64,000 bases of DNA from Brevundimonas vesicularis (GCF_027886425.1 NZ_CP115671.1:1488001-1552000); one strand, 5' to 3'. Positions 45,257-53,281 are shown, counted from the first letter of the stretch. Numbers and translations: made by a program. Notes: a model not told the origin generated them from the sequence alone.

Positions 45257-45294
45257 AAGAGACTTTCGAGACGGTGAGTGCAGTCGGTCGGTGT

Positions 45295-45456
45295 TCAGTT
45301 GGGTTCGCCGGTCGCGGGGTCGGTTTCGGTCTCGCCGGAGTTGGACGAGTCCTTCGAACCCTTGGGCTCGGTCGCCGGGCGCGGCGGCTGGCCGTCGGCG
45401 TCCGGCCGCAGGTTCTCGTTCTCGACGGCTTTGCTGTCAGGGCGTTGATCGGTCAT
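45295..45456 (-). CDS. 53-residue hydrophilic, disordered protein, function unknown
   Basis: This short frame begins MTDQRPDSKAVENENLRPDA and consists almost wholly of Pro, Asp, Glu, Ser, Thr, Gly and Asn. It has no hydrophobic segment or cysteine, so an unfolded acidic protein is expected. A near-perfect ribosome-binding site (AAGGAGAA, 4-5 bp before ATG) supports translation, and it lies 38 bp upstream of the L,D-transpeptidase on the same strand. No family is recognised. Comparable acidic small proteins occur in many Caulobacterales-like genomes, but this is only a general impression. Confidence 0.6.
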   Translation of the reverse strand: MTDQRPDSKAVENENLRPDADGQPPRPATEPKGSKDSSNSGETETDPATGEPN

Positions 45457-45605
45457 GGTCTTCTCCTTGGGTCACTCAAACGCGCCAGGGCGACCGCGGC
45501 TCCGTCAACGCGCGTTCACCATGCCGGTGAACCCTGATGAAACGCGCGTGGGGCAGGGTGCAGTCTGGAATGCACCTTGCTGCGCAGGGGCCTGAGAGGA
45601 TGCGT

Positions 45606-46766
45606 ATGGCCGGAATGCTGCAGGTCGAGATCATGGACGCGGCGGCGATGGACGCCGCCGCCGTCGCCCTGTGGCGTGCTTGGACGGCTGGCAATCCTGA
45701 TCTGGCCAGCCCCTATTTCCGCTGGGACTATGCCGAGATCGCCTCGCGGGTCTGCCCCGGCGCGGCGATTGCCGTGTTCCGGCGAGATGACGAGATCGTC
45801 GGCTTCTTCCCGCATCAGCGACGCGGGGGAGCGGTGCAGCCGCTGGGCGCGCCTATGAACGACTATCATGGCGTCATCGCCCCGGCGGGCCAGACGATCA
45901 CGCTGGAGGATGTGGCGCGGCTGTTGAACGCCAAGCGGCTGAACGTGCCCGGCTGGATCGGCGCAGGCGAAACCGGCCAGGCGCGTGAGACGGTGCAGGT
46001 GGCCATGCCCGAGGCGGGCTATGACGACTGGTACGCCGAGCGTCGCAAGACCTTCGGCAAATACTTTAAGGACAAGGAGCGGGCGCGCCGCAGCCTGGAG
46101 GCCGAACTGGGGCCGATCCGGGTGGAGCGGGGTCTTAGAGATCCGGCGCTGCTGGATCATCTGATCGCGCTGAAGGCGGCGCAGTATCGGCGCTCGGGCC
46201 TGCATGACATCTTCGCCTGCGGCTGGACGCGGGATCTGCTGCACGCTCTGATGAGCGAGGCGCGAGAAGGCTTCGGCGCCTCGATGGCGGCCATGCATGC
46301 GGGCGACAAGCTGGTGGCGACCGAGTTCTCGCTGCATGCCGGGCGGCATTACCATTTCTGGTTCCCGGCCTATGAGCCGACGCTGGCGCGCTGTTCGCCG
46401 GGCATCCTGCTGAGCATGGACACAATGCGGCTGGCGGCGGCCGAGGGCTTCCGGGTGTTCGACTTCGGCTTCGAGGGCGAGACCTACAAGAAATACTTCG
46501 TCAACGCCCGCCAAACGGTGCGCGAAGCCGTGGTGATGCAGCCCGGCGTGACCCAGGCGCTGGGCGACATCACGGTGGCGGCGTTGAACAGGGCGGGCGG
46601 GCGCGGCGAGGCGGTGCGGGCGTCCCTGCGTCGGCGCTGGGCCACGATCGAAGCCTGCGAGGCGACGCCGGTCGGGCGGCTGAGGGGGGCGGCGGTGGCC
46701 GCACGGTCGGCTGTCCAGAAGGCGGCCGCCAAGAAGAAGACGCCAGCGCGCGTCGCCCACGTTTGA
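45606..46766 (+). CDS. GNAT acyltransferase of the CelD/BcsL (FemAB-like) type
   Basis: This 386-residue protein resembles CelD/BcsL acyltransferases, which are FemAB-like GNAT enzymes involved in exopolysaccharide synthesis. The N-terminal half contains AAAVALWRAWTAGNPDLASPYF and DEIVGFFPHQRRGG. The middle has a DDWYAERRKTFGKYFKDKERARRSLE helix. The C-terminal GNAT half contains ASMAAMHAGDKLVATEFSLHAGRHYHFWFPAYEPTLARCSPGILLSMDTMRLAAAEGFRVFDFGFEGETYKKYF. The start at 45606 has GAGAGG at a good distance; 45600 or 45615 are alternatives. The next gene follows after 10 bp, so the two form an operon. Confidence 0.75.
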   Translation: MAGMLQVEIMDAAAMDAAAVALWRAWTAGNPDLASPYFRWDYAEIASRVCPGAAIAVFRRDDEIVGFFPHQRRGGAVQPLGAPMNDYHGVIAPAGQTITLEDVARLLNAKRLNVPGWIGAGETGQARETVQVAMPEAGYDDWYAERRKTFGKYFKDKERARRSLEAELGPIRVERGLRDPALLDHLIALKAAQYRRSGLHDIFACGWTRDLLHALMSEAREGFGASMAAMHAGDKLVATEFSLHAGRHYHFWFPAYEPTLARCSPGILLSMDTMRLAAAEGFRVFDFGFEGETYKKYFVNARQTVREAVVMQPGVTQALGDITVAALNRAGGRGEAVRASLRRRWATIEACEATPVGRLRGAAVAARSAVQKAAAKKKTPARVAHV

Positions 46767-46776
46767 GGATATCGGC

Positions 46777-47691
46777 ATGACCCAACGTCGCACACGCTAT
46801 CCGGGCCCGATCGCTGAGGCCAAGACCCACCCCCACACCCTGATCGAGCAAGGGTTCGCCGAGGACGCGGCGCTGGCCGCCGTGCTGGATCGCTATCCGG
46901 CCGAGCTGTTCGACATCAACCTGTATGACTATGACGACGAGGGGCAGGTGTCCTTGCGCACCGGCGCGCGCGGGCGCCTGTCGGGCGAGGAGCTGCTGGA
47001 GGCGATCAAACAGGGTCGGCTGTGGGTCAATCTGCGCGGGGTCGAGACCGGCTGGCCCGAGCTGTGGGCGGCCGCCATGAAGGACTTCGCCGCAATCCAG
47101 GCGACCTATCCGGGAATGCGGGCGGTGCGAAACGCGGGGCAGTTGATCCTGTCGTCGCCCAAGGCGCGCGTGCCCTATCATTTCGACGCGGCGGGCGTGG
47201 TGTTGTTTCACCTGCGTGGGCGCAAGCGGCTGTTCGTCTATCCCGGCGACGAGGGGCATCTGCCCGAGCGGAATATGGAACAGGTGGTCGCGCGTCAGAC
47301 GACCGAGGAACTGCCTTACACGCTGGCGTTCGAACAGGACGCGCAGGTCATGGATCTGGAGCCGGGCCGCGCCCTGACTTGGCCGCTCTATGCGCCGCAC
47401 CGGGTGGAGAACCTGGACCGCTTCTGCGTCAGCCTGTCGATGGATTTCCAGACCTGGCCGTCCCGTTTCCGCAACGGGGCGCTGTTCACCAATGCGGTGA
47501 TCCGCAGCCGGGGCGGGCGGCCGCGCTTCACCGACGGCATGACCACGCCGGAGCTGGCGGCGCGCTGGGCCGCGTCGCTGGCGCTGAAGAAGGCGGGCGC
47601 GATGAAGAGCAAGATCGCCAACTTCGAGCGCGACTTCGAGCCGGAGATCGGCGCGGCTGACGGCGCGGGCGCTCTGAACGCGACGTCATAA
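46777..47691 (+). CDS. JmjC/cupin-type (Fe(II)/2-oxoglutarate-like) protein
   Basis: This 304-residue protein has a double-stranded beta-helix core. PYHFDAAGVVLFHLRGRKRLFVYPGDEGHLP carries His135-x-Asp137, and PLYAPHRVENLD carries His208, a full two-His-one-carboxylate iron triad. The lysine in RGRKRLF could bind 2-oxoglutarate. JmjC-like cupins hydroxylate proteins or small molecules, or act as regulators; the target is not known. It starts 10 bp after the acyltransferase gene, which suggests that the two work together, perhaps on an envelope polymer or on a common protein. Confidence 0.72.
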   Translation: MTQRRTRYPGPIAEAKTHPHTLIEQGFAEDAALAAVLDRYPAELFDINLYDYDDEGQVSLRTGARGRLSGEELLEAIKQGRLWVNLRGVETGWPELWAAAMKDFAAIQATYPGMRAVRNAGQLILSSPKARVPYHFDAAGVVLFHLRGRKRLFVYPGDEGHLPERNMEQVVARQTTEELPYTLAFEQDAQVMDLEPGRALTWPLYAPHRVENLDRFCVSLSMDFQTWPSRFRNGALFTNAVIRSRGGRPRFTDGMTTPELAARWAASLALKKAGAMKSKIANFERDFEPEIGAADGAGALNATS

Positions 47692-47701
47692 GCTCGGGGC
47701 G

Positions 47702-47729
47702 TTAATTCGAGTTCATGACCTCGAGTTAA
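47702..47729. promoter_or_regulatory. 28-bp dyad upstream of the GIN-domain gene
   Basis: TTAATTCGAG and CTCGAGTTAA enclose an 8-bp core, TTCATGAC, that continues the dyad; 12 of 14 position pairs match. It lies 60-88 bp before the start of the GIN-domain gene and 10 bp after the end of the JmjC-type gene. It is AT-rich compared with the surroundings and lacks a T-run, so an operator fits better than a terminator. Confidence 0.5.
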
Positions 47730-47789
47730 AATGACTTGGGCGCGGGCGGCGCGCACCTTCTCCTCACATTCGGGAAGGGAACACCGCTC

Positions 47790-48677
47790 ATGAAAACCGC
47801 ACTGATCGCCGCCGCCGCCGTCGCCACCCTGACCGGGTTTGTCGCGGCGCCCGCTTCGGCCGCCGAGGTCGAGATCCGCAACGCCGTCGCCCGTGTGGTG
47901 GTCATCGTCGAGGATCGTCAGGATATCGGGGTCGAGGTCACGCAAGGCCAGACACGCTTGCCGGCCATTCAGGTTCGCCGCGACGGCAATGACGTCAAGA
48001 TCGACGGCGGCCTGCGCCGCAACGGCATGTGGGGCGGCAACAGCGCCGTTCGCGGCTGCAACTCCGGCCGCAGCGATACGGGCCAGCCGGGGCAGGGCGC
48101 GACCGTCGAGGTGCGTGACCTGGGCCGCATCCGCCTGGAAGACGCGCCTTTGATCGTCGTGCGCACGCCGCGCGCGGTGGATGTCAGCGCCAGCGGCGCG
48201 GTCTTCGGCTCGGTCGGACGCGGCGCGCGATCGGTCGAGTTGGACAACGGCGGCTGCGGCAACTGGAACGTGGCCAATGTGGACGGCGATCTGGAACTGG
48301 GCCTCGGGGGCTCGGGCGCGATCCGCGCCGGCACGTCTCGATCGCTGAACGCCAGCGTCGGCGGGTCTGGCTCCATCTCGGCCGGAGCAACCGGAGCCCT
48401 GAAGGCGGCCGTCGGTGGATCGGGCAATGTCGAGGTGGCCAGCGCCGGCGGACGCAGTGAACTTTCCATCGGCGGCTCGGGCGGTGTGAACGTGCGGCAG
48501 GGCCGAATGGACAAGCTGTCGGTCGCCATCGGCGGCTCGGGCGATGTTCGCTACGGCGGCGCAACGCGCGACCTTGACGTGGCGATCGCCGGATCGGGCA
48601 GCGTCCGAGTCGCCTCAGCCACGGGATCGGTTTCTCGCTCCGTCGTCGGATCGGGAACCCTGCAGATCGGGCAGTAA
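47790..48677 (+). CDS. secreted GIN-domain (DUF2807) beta-solenoid protein
   Basis: This 295-residue protein has a signal peptide (MKTALIAAAAVATLTGFVAAPASA). It then runs as glycine/serine-rich strands with a repeating pattern. LELGLGGSGAIRAG, LNASVGGSGSISAG, LKAAVGGSGNVEVA, LSIGGSGGVNV, LSVAIGGSGDVRYG and LDVAIAGSGSVRVA are six turns of about 20 residues. This is the head of a DUF2807/GIN domain, a right-handed beta-helix. Its role in bacteria is unknown; cell-surface or periplasmic adhesion is possible. The ATG at 47790 begins the signal peptide. Confidence 0.8.
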   Translation: MKTALIAAAAVATLTGFVAAPASAAEVEIRNAVARVVVIVEDRQDIGVEVTQGQTRLPAIQVRRDGNDVKIDGGLRRNGMWGGNSAVRGCNSGRSDTGQPGQGATVEVRDLGRIRLEDAPLIVVRTPRAVDVSASGAVFGSVGRGARSVELDNGGCGNWNVANVDGDLELGLGGSGAIRAGTSRSLNASVGGSGSISAGATGALKAAVGGSGNVEVASAGGRSELSIGGSGGVNVRQGRMDKLSVAIGGSGDVRYGGATRDLDVAIAGSGSVRVASATGSVSRSVVGSGTLQIGQ

Positions 48678-48734
48678 GACCCGAGCGACGAGAAGGTCCT
48701 CGGTCGTGGAACCCCGGGGGCCTTTTCCGGCCAA

Positions 48735-48768
48735 ACAAAAAGCCCCGGCGGATCGCTCCGCCGGGGCT
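48735..48768 (-). terminator. intrinsic terminator of the outer-membrane protein gene
   Basis: A perfect 12-bp stem, AGCCCCGGCGGA/TCCGCCGGGGCT (48741-48752 with 48757-48768), has an A-run before it on the + strand. Read on the minus strand the stem is followed by TTTT, so it terminates the minus-strand gene at 48795; the other direction is weak. Confidence 0.85.
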
Positions 48769-48794
48769 CTTCGCATGGATCAGGTCCGAGACGC

Positions 48795-49550
48795 TTAGAA
48801 GACGTTCAGGACGCTGGAGATGGCCGAGACGCCCAGGTTGGCGCCGGCGCGGTCACGCGCTTGCAGACCGCCACCGAACGAATAGCGCAGGCCGACCGAC
48901 CAGGTGTCGACGTCCAGCGAATCGATGTCAGCGCGGGTGTAGGCGGCGCCCAGCGAGAACGGGGTGTTCTCGAACTCGTATTCGGCGCCCACGCCGTAGG
49001 TCCAGGCGTCGGTGTCGCCGCCCGAGAAGTCGACGTTGTTGTAGGCGACGCCGGCGTTCAGGCGCAGGTTCGGCATGACGTAGAAGGCGGCGTCGGCGCC
49101 GACGGTCCAGATGTCGGCGTCCACGTTGTCAGCGGTCGTGTAGGCGACTTGGCCGGTCAGGGTGGCGTTCGACAGATACTTCTGCGCTTCAGCGCCCACG
49201 GTCCAGATCGGCTCGTTGCCGCTGCCGATGCCGTTGGCGGCGACGAAGGCGCCGGCGCGCACGTCGGAGGACCACATCTTGGTCAGGTGAGCGGCGGCGG
49301 CGCCGGTGACGTCTTCTTCGCCAAAGGCCTTGGTGTAGTCGATCGCGCCGTTCAGGGTCACGGTCCAGTCGTGGGCCGGCAGGGCGACCGAGCCGTCAAC
49401 GGTCCAGACGTCGGCGTCGACGTCGTCGCCGGCGACTTCGATCGACGGGTTGGAATAGGTCACGCCGACCGAACCGATGGCGTCTTGGGCGAAGGCCGGG
49501 GCGGCGAACAGGGCGGCGGCGGCGGCCGTGGCGAGGAGGATCGTCTTCAT
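48795..49550 (-). CDS. outer-membrane beta-barrel protein (porin-like)
   Basis: This 251-residue protein has a signal peptide (MKTILLATAAAAALFAAPAFAQ). About ten alternating amphipathic strands follow, each ending near Trp, Tyr or Phe: GSVGVTYSNPSIEVA, VWTVDGSVALPAHDWTVTLNGAIDY, PIWTVGAEAQKYLSNATLTGQVAYTTAD, SFGLRY-type ending VGLRYSFGGG. The repeated D-x-WTVG or WTYGVGAEYEF pattern suggests a small general barrel. It does not end in the usual C-terminal Phe strand (it has about 20 more residues, ARDRAGANLGVSAISSVLNVF), which still ends in Phe. The start at 49550 precedes the signal peptide. Confidence 0.82.
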   Translation of the reverse strand: MKTILLATAAAAALFAAPAFAQDAIGSVGVTYSNPSIEVAGDDVDADVWTVDGSVALPAHDWTVTLNGAIDYTKAFGEEDVTGAAAAHLTKMWSSDVRAGAFVAANGIGSGNEPIWTVGAEAQKYLSNATLTGQVAYTTADNVDADIWTVGADAAFYVMPNLRLNAGVAYNNVDFSGGDTDAWTYGVGAEYEFENTPFSLGAAYTRADIDSLDVDTWSVGLRYSFGGGLQARDRAGANLGVSAISSVLNVF

Positions 49551-50139
49551 TTTTATTTTGTCCTTAGCAGTCTGCACCCGGATGGGGGTCCGGGGAGGGG
49601 CGCTGCTATCAGCCCAAGACGAAGCGGAGCAATAAACCGACGTTCGATTGGCTTGGAATGGCAAGGTTGTTGCGCAACAGCCACGCGTTGCGGCCAGAAT
49701 GTGTCACGACTTGGCGATCTGTGGGGCAAGTCGTTAATCGCGCACAGCAGTCGCACTCCTGCACTATAAAGAGGCGTCCAACGCCGTAGACGTCACCAAC
49801 GAATGCCTGGTCACGCTGTGCTGAGCCCTTGGCGAAGACCGCGTCGAAATCCTGTCTCAGCCCGGGTTTGCGCGCTTGACGAAATCAGAATCGATAGGCA
49901 TAAGCCACCACTCTTGTTGGACCGGCTGTGCAGTTCGCTGCAAACGCGGTTCGCAAGAACGACCTAAGTCACTGTTCTTTGCAGCTTCTTGGGATATCAA
50001 CGGCCTTCGCGGGCAACTGCGTGGGCCGATCGTTTTTGCGGATTTGCGTTCCCTGAGGGCTTTTTGCCCGAAGGCCTTCGGTCTTTGAAATGGTTCACAG
50101 GGACGCGGTCCTCCGACCGCATTGGAAGTAAGCACCGAT
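49551..50139 (+). promoter_or_regulatory. 589-bp gap: S10-operon leader and OMP promoter region
   Basis: No gene is supported here. On the OMP side lies a perfect 12-bp palindrome, TGTTGCGCAACA (49668-49679), about 118 bp before the OMP start. On the rpsJ side lie a promoter (49876-49904) and small hairpins. GGGC-TTTTT-GCCC (50057-50069) is followed by a perfect palindrome, CCGAAGGCCTTCGG (50068-50081), and GCGGT/ACCGC (50105-50120) sits just before rpsJ. In other bacteria L4 controls this operon through the leader. The same here is plausible but not shown. Confidence 0.5.
49876..49904 (+). promoter_or_regulatory. candidate promoter of the S10 operon
   Basis: TTGACG (49876-49881) is followed after 17 bp by CATAAG (49899-49904), in a GCATAAGC context close to the Caulobacter -10 consensus. 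Transcription would begin near 49911, giving a leader of about 230 nt before rpsJ. Confidence 0.55.
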
Positions 50140-50445
50140 ATGGATCAAAGCATCCGCATCAGGCTCAAGGCCTTTGATCACCGCGTCCTCGATTTTTCGA
50201 CGCGCGAGATCGTTAATACCGCCAAGCGCACCGGCGCGACCGTTCGCGGTCCGATTCCGCTGCCGACCCTGATCGAGAAGTTCACCGTGAACCGCTCTCC
50301 GCACGTCGATAAGAAGTCGCGTGAGCAGTTTGAAATCCGCACGCACAAACGCGTGCTCGACATCGTCGACCCCACCCCGCAGACCGTGGACGCGCTCATG
50401 AAGCTCGACCTGTCCGCCGGCGTGGACGTCGAGATCAAGATTTAA
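50140..50445 (+). CDS. rpsJ: 30S ribosomal protein S10
   Basis: This 101-residue protein, also the NusE antitermination factor, begins MDQSIRIRLKAFDHRVLDFSTREIV. It has the universal KAFDH and GPIPLPTLIEKFTVNRSPHVDKKSREQFEIRTHKR segments. The ATG at 50140 was chosen; an upstream GTG is in frame without homology. It opens the S10 operon after an unusually long gap from tuf. Confidence 0.97.
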   Translation: MDQSIRIRLKAFDHRVLDFSTREIVNTAKRTGATVRGPIPLPTLIEKFTVNRSPHVDKKSREQFEIRTHKRVLDIVDPTPQTVDALMKLDLSAGVDVEIKI

Positions 50446-50466
50446 AGTAGAAAGAGGCGGGATCCG

Positions 50467-51216
50467 ATGCGCACGGGCGTGATCGCCAAGAAGCTGGGCA
50501 TGACCCGCGTGTTCGCCGATGACGGCGCGCACGTACCGGTCACTGTGCTGCAGCTCGACGGCTGCCAAGTCGTCGGCCAACGTACCCAGGAGCGTGACGG
50601 CTACGTCGCTCTCCAGCTGGGCGCTGGCACGAAGAAGGCTAAGAACACCAACAAGGCTCAACGCGAGACCTTCGCCAAGGCGGAAGTCGAACCGAAAGCC
50701 TATGTGACCGAGTTCCGCGTCGATGCGGACGGTCTGCTGGACGTGGGCGCCGAACTGTCGGCCGAACACTTCCTGGTGGGCCAGAAGGTCGACATCCAGG
50801 GCGAGACCATCGGTAAGGGTTTCGCCGGCGCCATGAAGCGCTGGAACTTCGGCGGCCTTCGCGCCACCCACGGCGTTTCGGTCTCGCACCGTTCGCACGG
50901 TTCGACGGGTAACCGTCAGGACCCGGGTCGGACGTTCCCCGGCAAGAAGATGGCCGGCCACTACGGCACCGAAACCGTCACCACCCAGAACCTGACCGTC
51001 GTCCGCGTGGACGCCGAGCGTGGCCTGATCCTGATCAAGGGCGCTGTTCCCGGTCACGACGGCAGCTACGTCAAGGTTCGCGACGCCATCAAGAAGGCTC
51101 GCCCGGCCGACGCTCCGTTCCCCGGCGCGCTGAAGTCGAGCAAGTCTGCTGCTCAACCCGCCTCGACCCCGGCTGAAGAAGCCCCCGTCGAAGCGACCGA
51201 AGGCGGTGAAGCGTAA
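50467..51216 (+). CDS. rplC: 50S ribosomal protein L3
   Basis: This 249-residue protein nucleates 50S assembly near the peptidyl-transferase centre. It begins MRTGVIAKKLGMTRVF and has GQKVDIQGETIGKGFAGAMKRWNFGGLRATHGVSVSHRSHGSTG, with the finger loop that carries the glutamine RQDPGRTF. The last 35 residues (SSKSAAQPASTPAEEAPVEATEGGEA) are an Ala/Glu/Pro tail beyond the usual length of about 210. Its stop overlaps the rplD start by one base (TAATG). Confidence 0.98.
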   Translation: MRTGVIAKKLGMTRVFADDGAHVPVTVLQLDGCQVVGQRTQERDGYVALQLGAGTKKAKNTNKAQRETFAKAEVEPKAYVTEFRVDADGLLDVGAELSAEHFLVGQKVDIQGETIGKGFAGAMKRWNFGGLRATHGVSVSHRSHGSTGNRQDPGRTFPGKKMAGHYGTETVTTQNLTVVRVDAERGLILIKGAVPGHDGSYVKVRDAIKKARPADAPFPGALKSSKSAAQPASTPAEEAPVEATEGGEA

Positions 51217-51854
51217 TGAAACTCTCTGTCATCCAACTCGACGGCAAGGCTGCTGGCGACGTGGAACTGTCGGACGCCGTCTTCGGCATTTCCGACATCC
51301 GCGGCGACATCCTGGCCCGCACCGTCAACTGGCAACTGGCCAAGCGCCGCGCCGGTACGCATAAGGTTCAGACCCGCAACGAGAACTCTCGTACGGGTAA
51401 GAAGATGTACAAGCAGAAGGGCACCGGCGGCGCTCGTCACGGTTCGCGCCGTGCACCGCAGTTCGTCGGCGGTTCGCGCGCCTTCGGCCCGATCGTTCGC
51501 GATCACGGCTTCTCGCTGCCGAAGAAGATCCGCGCGCTGGCTCTGCGTCATGCCCTGTCCTCCAAGGCCAAGTCGGGCGACCTGATCGTGGTCGACACCG
51601 TCTCGGTCAAGGAAGCCAAGACCGCTTCGCTGCGCGAAACGCTCGGCAAACTGGGCTGGACCAAGGCGCTCATCATCGCGGGTCCCGAAGTCGACACGAA
51701 CTTCGGCCTGGCCGCACGCAACATCCCGCACATCGACGTGCTGCCGAACGCCGGCCTGAACGTCTATGACATCCTGCGGGCTGACAAGCTGGTGCTGACG
51801 AAGGCCGCCATCGAGGCCATCGAAGCCCGCTTCAGCGATAAGGAAGCCGCGTAA
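51216..51854 (+). CDS. rplD: 50S ribosomal protein L4
   Basis: This 212-residue protein lines the exit tunnel and is the S10-operon repressor in studied bacteria. It has MKLSVIQLDGKAAGDVEL, the extended loop RAGTHKVQTRNENSRTGKKMYKQKGTGGARHGSRRAPQFVGGSRAFGP and DILRADKLVLTKAAIEAIEARF. It overlaps rplC and rplW by one base each, indicating tight translational coupling. Confidence 0.98.
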   Translation: MKLSVIQLDGKAAGDVELSDAVFGISDIRGDILARTVNWQLAKRRAGTHKVQTRNENSRTGKKMYKQKGTGGARHGSRRAPQFVGGSRAFGPIVRDHGFSLPKKIRALALRHALSSKAKSGDLIVVDTVSVKEAKTASLRETLGKLGWTKALIIAGPEVDTNFGLAARNIPHIDVLPNAGLNVYDILRADKLVLTKAAIEAIEARFSDKEAA

Positions 51855-52156
51855 TGGCCGCTCAACCTACCGCCAAGCACTACGACACCATCCTGGCCCC
51901 GGTGATCACCGAAAAGGCCACGATCCTGTCCGAGCAGAACAAGGTCGTCTTCCGCGTCGCCGACACGGCGACCAAGGACGAGATCGCCGCTGCGGTCGAA
52001 AGCCTGTTCAAAGTCAACGTCCTGAAGGTCAACACCCTGGTTCAAAAGGGCAAGACCAAGCGCTTCCGGGGTATCCTGGGTCGCCGGGTCGACATCAAAA
52101 AAGCGATCGTGACGCTGGCTGACGGCCAGTCGATCGACGTCACCACGGGGCTCTGA
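51854..52156 (+). CDS. rplW: 50S ribosomal protein L23
   Basis: This 100-residue protein at the tunnel exit docks SRP and trigger factor. It has DTILAPVITEKATILSEQNKVVFRVADTATKDEIAAAVESLF and the RNA-binding loop QKGKTKRFRGILGRRVDIKKAIVTL. It starts on the last base of rplD, and rplB follows after 4 bp. Confidence 0.97.
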   Translation: MAAQPTAKHYDTILAPVITEKATILSEQNKVVFRVADTATKDEIAAAVESLFKVNVLKVNTLVQKGKTKRFRGILGRRVDIKKAIVTLADGQSIDVTTGL

Positions 52157-52160
52157 TCAG

Positions 52161-52997
52161 ATGGCCTTGAAACATTACAATCCGACCTCGCCGGGCCGTC
52201 GCGCCCTCGTGCTGGTTGACCGTTCGGAACTCCACAAGGGCCGTCCGGAAAAGTCGCTGACCGAAGGCCTGACCAAGTCGGGCGGGCGCGGGCAGGGCGG
52301 TCGCATCGCGGTCCGCTTCCGCGGCGGCGGCGCCAAGACCCTGTACCGCAAGATCGACTTCAAGCGTCGTAAGTGGGACATGGTCGGCACGGTCGAGCGT
52401 CTGGAATACGATCCGAACCGCACGGCCTTCATCGCGCTCGTGACCTACGAGGACGGCGAGAAGACCTACATCATCGCGCCGCAACGCCTTAAGGCGGGCG
52501 ACACGATCGTCGCGGGCGAAAAGACCGACGTGAAGCCGGGCAACGCCATGCCGCTCCGTTCGATGCCGGTGGGTACGATCATCCACAACATCGAAATGAA
52601 GCCGGGCAAGGGCGCCCAGCTGGCCCGTTCGGCCGGCGCCTACGCCCAGCTGGTCGGTCGCGATCAGGGCTACGCCCAGATCCGTCTCGGCTCGGGCGAA
52701 CTGCGTATGGTCCTGGACGGCTGCATCGCCACGGTGGGCGCGGTTTCGAACCCCGACCACATGAACCAGAACCTGGGCAAGGCCGGTCGTAAGCGTCACA
52801 TGGGCTGGCGTCCGCACGTTCGCGGCGTCGCCATGAACCCGATCGACCACCCGCATGGTGGTGGTGAAGGCCGGACCTCTGGTGGTCGTACTCCCGTCAC
52901 GCCGTGGGGTAAGGACACCAAGGGCACTCGTACCCGCAAGAACAAGGCTACGGACAAGTACATCATCCGTACCCGCCACGTTAAGAAGGCTCGCTAA
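52161..52997 (+). CDS. rplB: 50S ribosomal protein L2
   Basis: This 278-residue protein is needed for subunit joining and peptidyl transfer. It has MALKHYNPTSPGRRALVLVDRSELHKGRPEK, KSGGRGQGGRIAVRFRGGGAKTLYRKIDF, and the C-terminal GVAMNPIDHPHGGGEGRTSGGRTPVTPWG with the conserved functional histidine. The length is normal. rpsS follows after 2 bp. Confidence 0.98.
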   Translation: MALKHYNPTSPGRRALVLVDRSELHKGRPEKSLTEGLTKSGGRGQGGRIAVRFRGGGAKTLYRKIDFKRRKWDMVGTVERLEYDPNRTAFIALVTYEDGEKTYIIAPQRLKAGDTIVAGEKTDVKPGNAMPLRSMPVGTIIHNIEMKPGKGAQLARSAGAYAQLVGRDQGYAQIRLGSGELRMVLDGCIATVGAVSNPDHMNQNLGKAGRKRHMGWRPHVRGVAMNPIDHPHGGGEGRTSGGRTPVTPWGKDTKGTRTRKNKATDKYIIRTRHVKKAR

Positions 52998-52999
52998 GA

Positions 53000-53278
53000 A
53001 TGGCCCGCTCCTCCTGGAAAGGCCCGTTTGTCGACGGGTATCTGCTCAAGAAGGCCGACGCCGTTCAATCGTCGGGCCGCAAGGACGTGATCAAGACCTG
53101 GTCGCGCCGCTCCACCATCCTGCCGCAGTTCGTCGGTCTGACGTTCGGCGTCCATAACGGTCAGAAGCACGTGCCCGTGTCGGTCTCGGAAGAGATGGTC
53201 GGCATGAAGCTCGGCGAGTTCGCCCCGACCCGGAACTTCCCGGGTCACGCGGCGGACAAGAAGGCCAAAAGGAAGTAA
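53000..53278 (+). CDS. rpsS: 30S ribosomal protein S19
   Basis: This 92-residue head protein contacts the A-site region and bridge B1a. It has MARSSWKGPFVDGYLLKKADAV, IKTWSRRSTILPQFVGLTFGVHNGQKHVPV and the ending KLGEFAPTRNFPGHAADKKAKRK. The length is normal for the family. It is 3 bp from rplV. Confidence 0.98.
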   Translation: MARSSWKGPFVDGYLLKKADAVQSSGRKDVIKTWSRRSTILPQFVGLTFGVHNGQKHVPVSVSEEMVGMKLGEFAPTRNFPGHAADKKAKRK

Positions 53279-53281
53279 CCG

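Noticed and set aside
45274..45537. An 87-codon plus-strand frame overlapping the 53-residue protein
   Set aside because: It has no good ribosome-binding site, and the minus-strand frame has an ideal one and a consistent polar composition.
49857..50135. A 92-codon minus-strand frame in the gap before rpsJ
   Set aside because: It has no recognisable domain, and it crosses the likely S10 promoter and leader.
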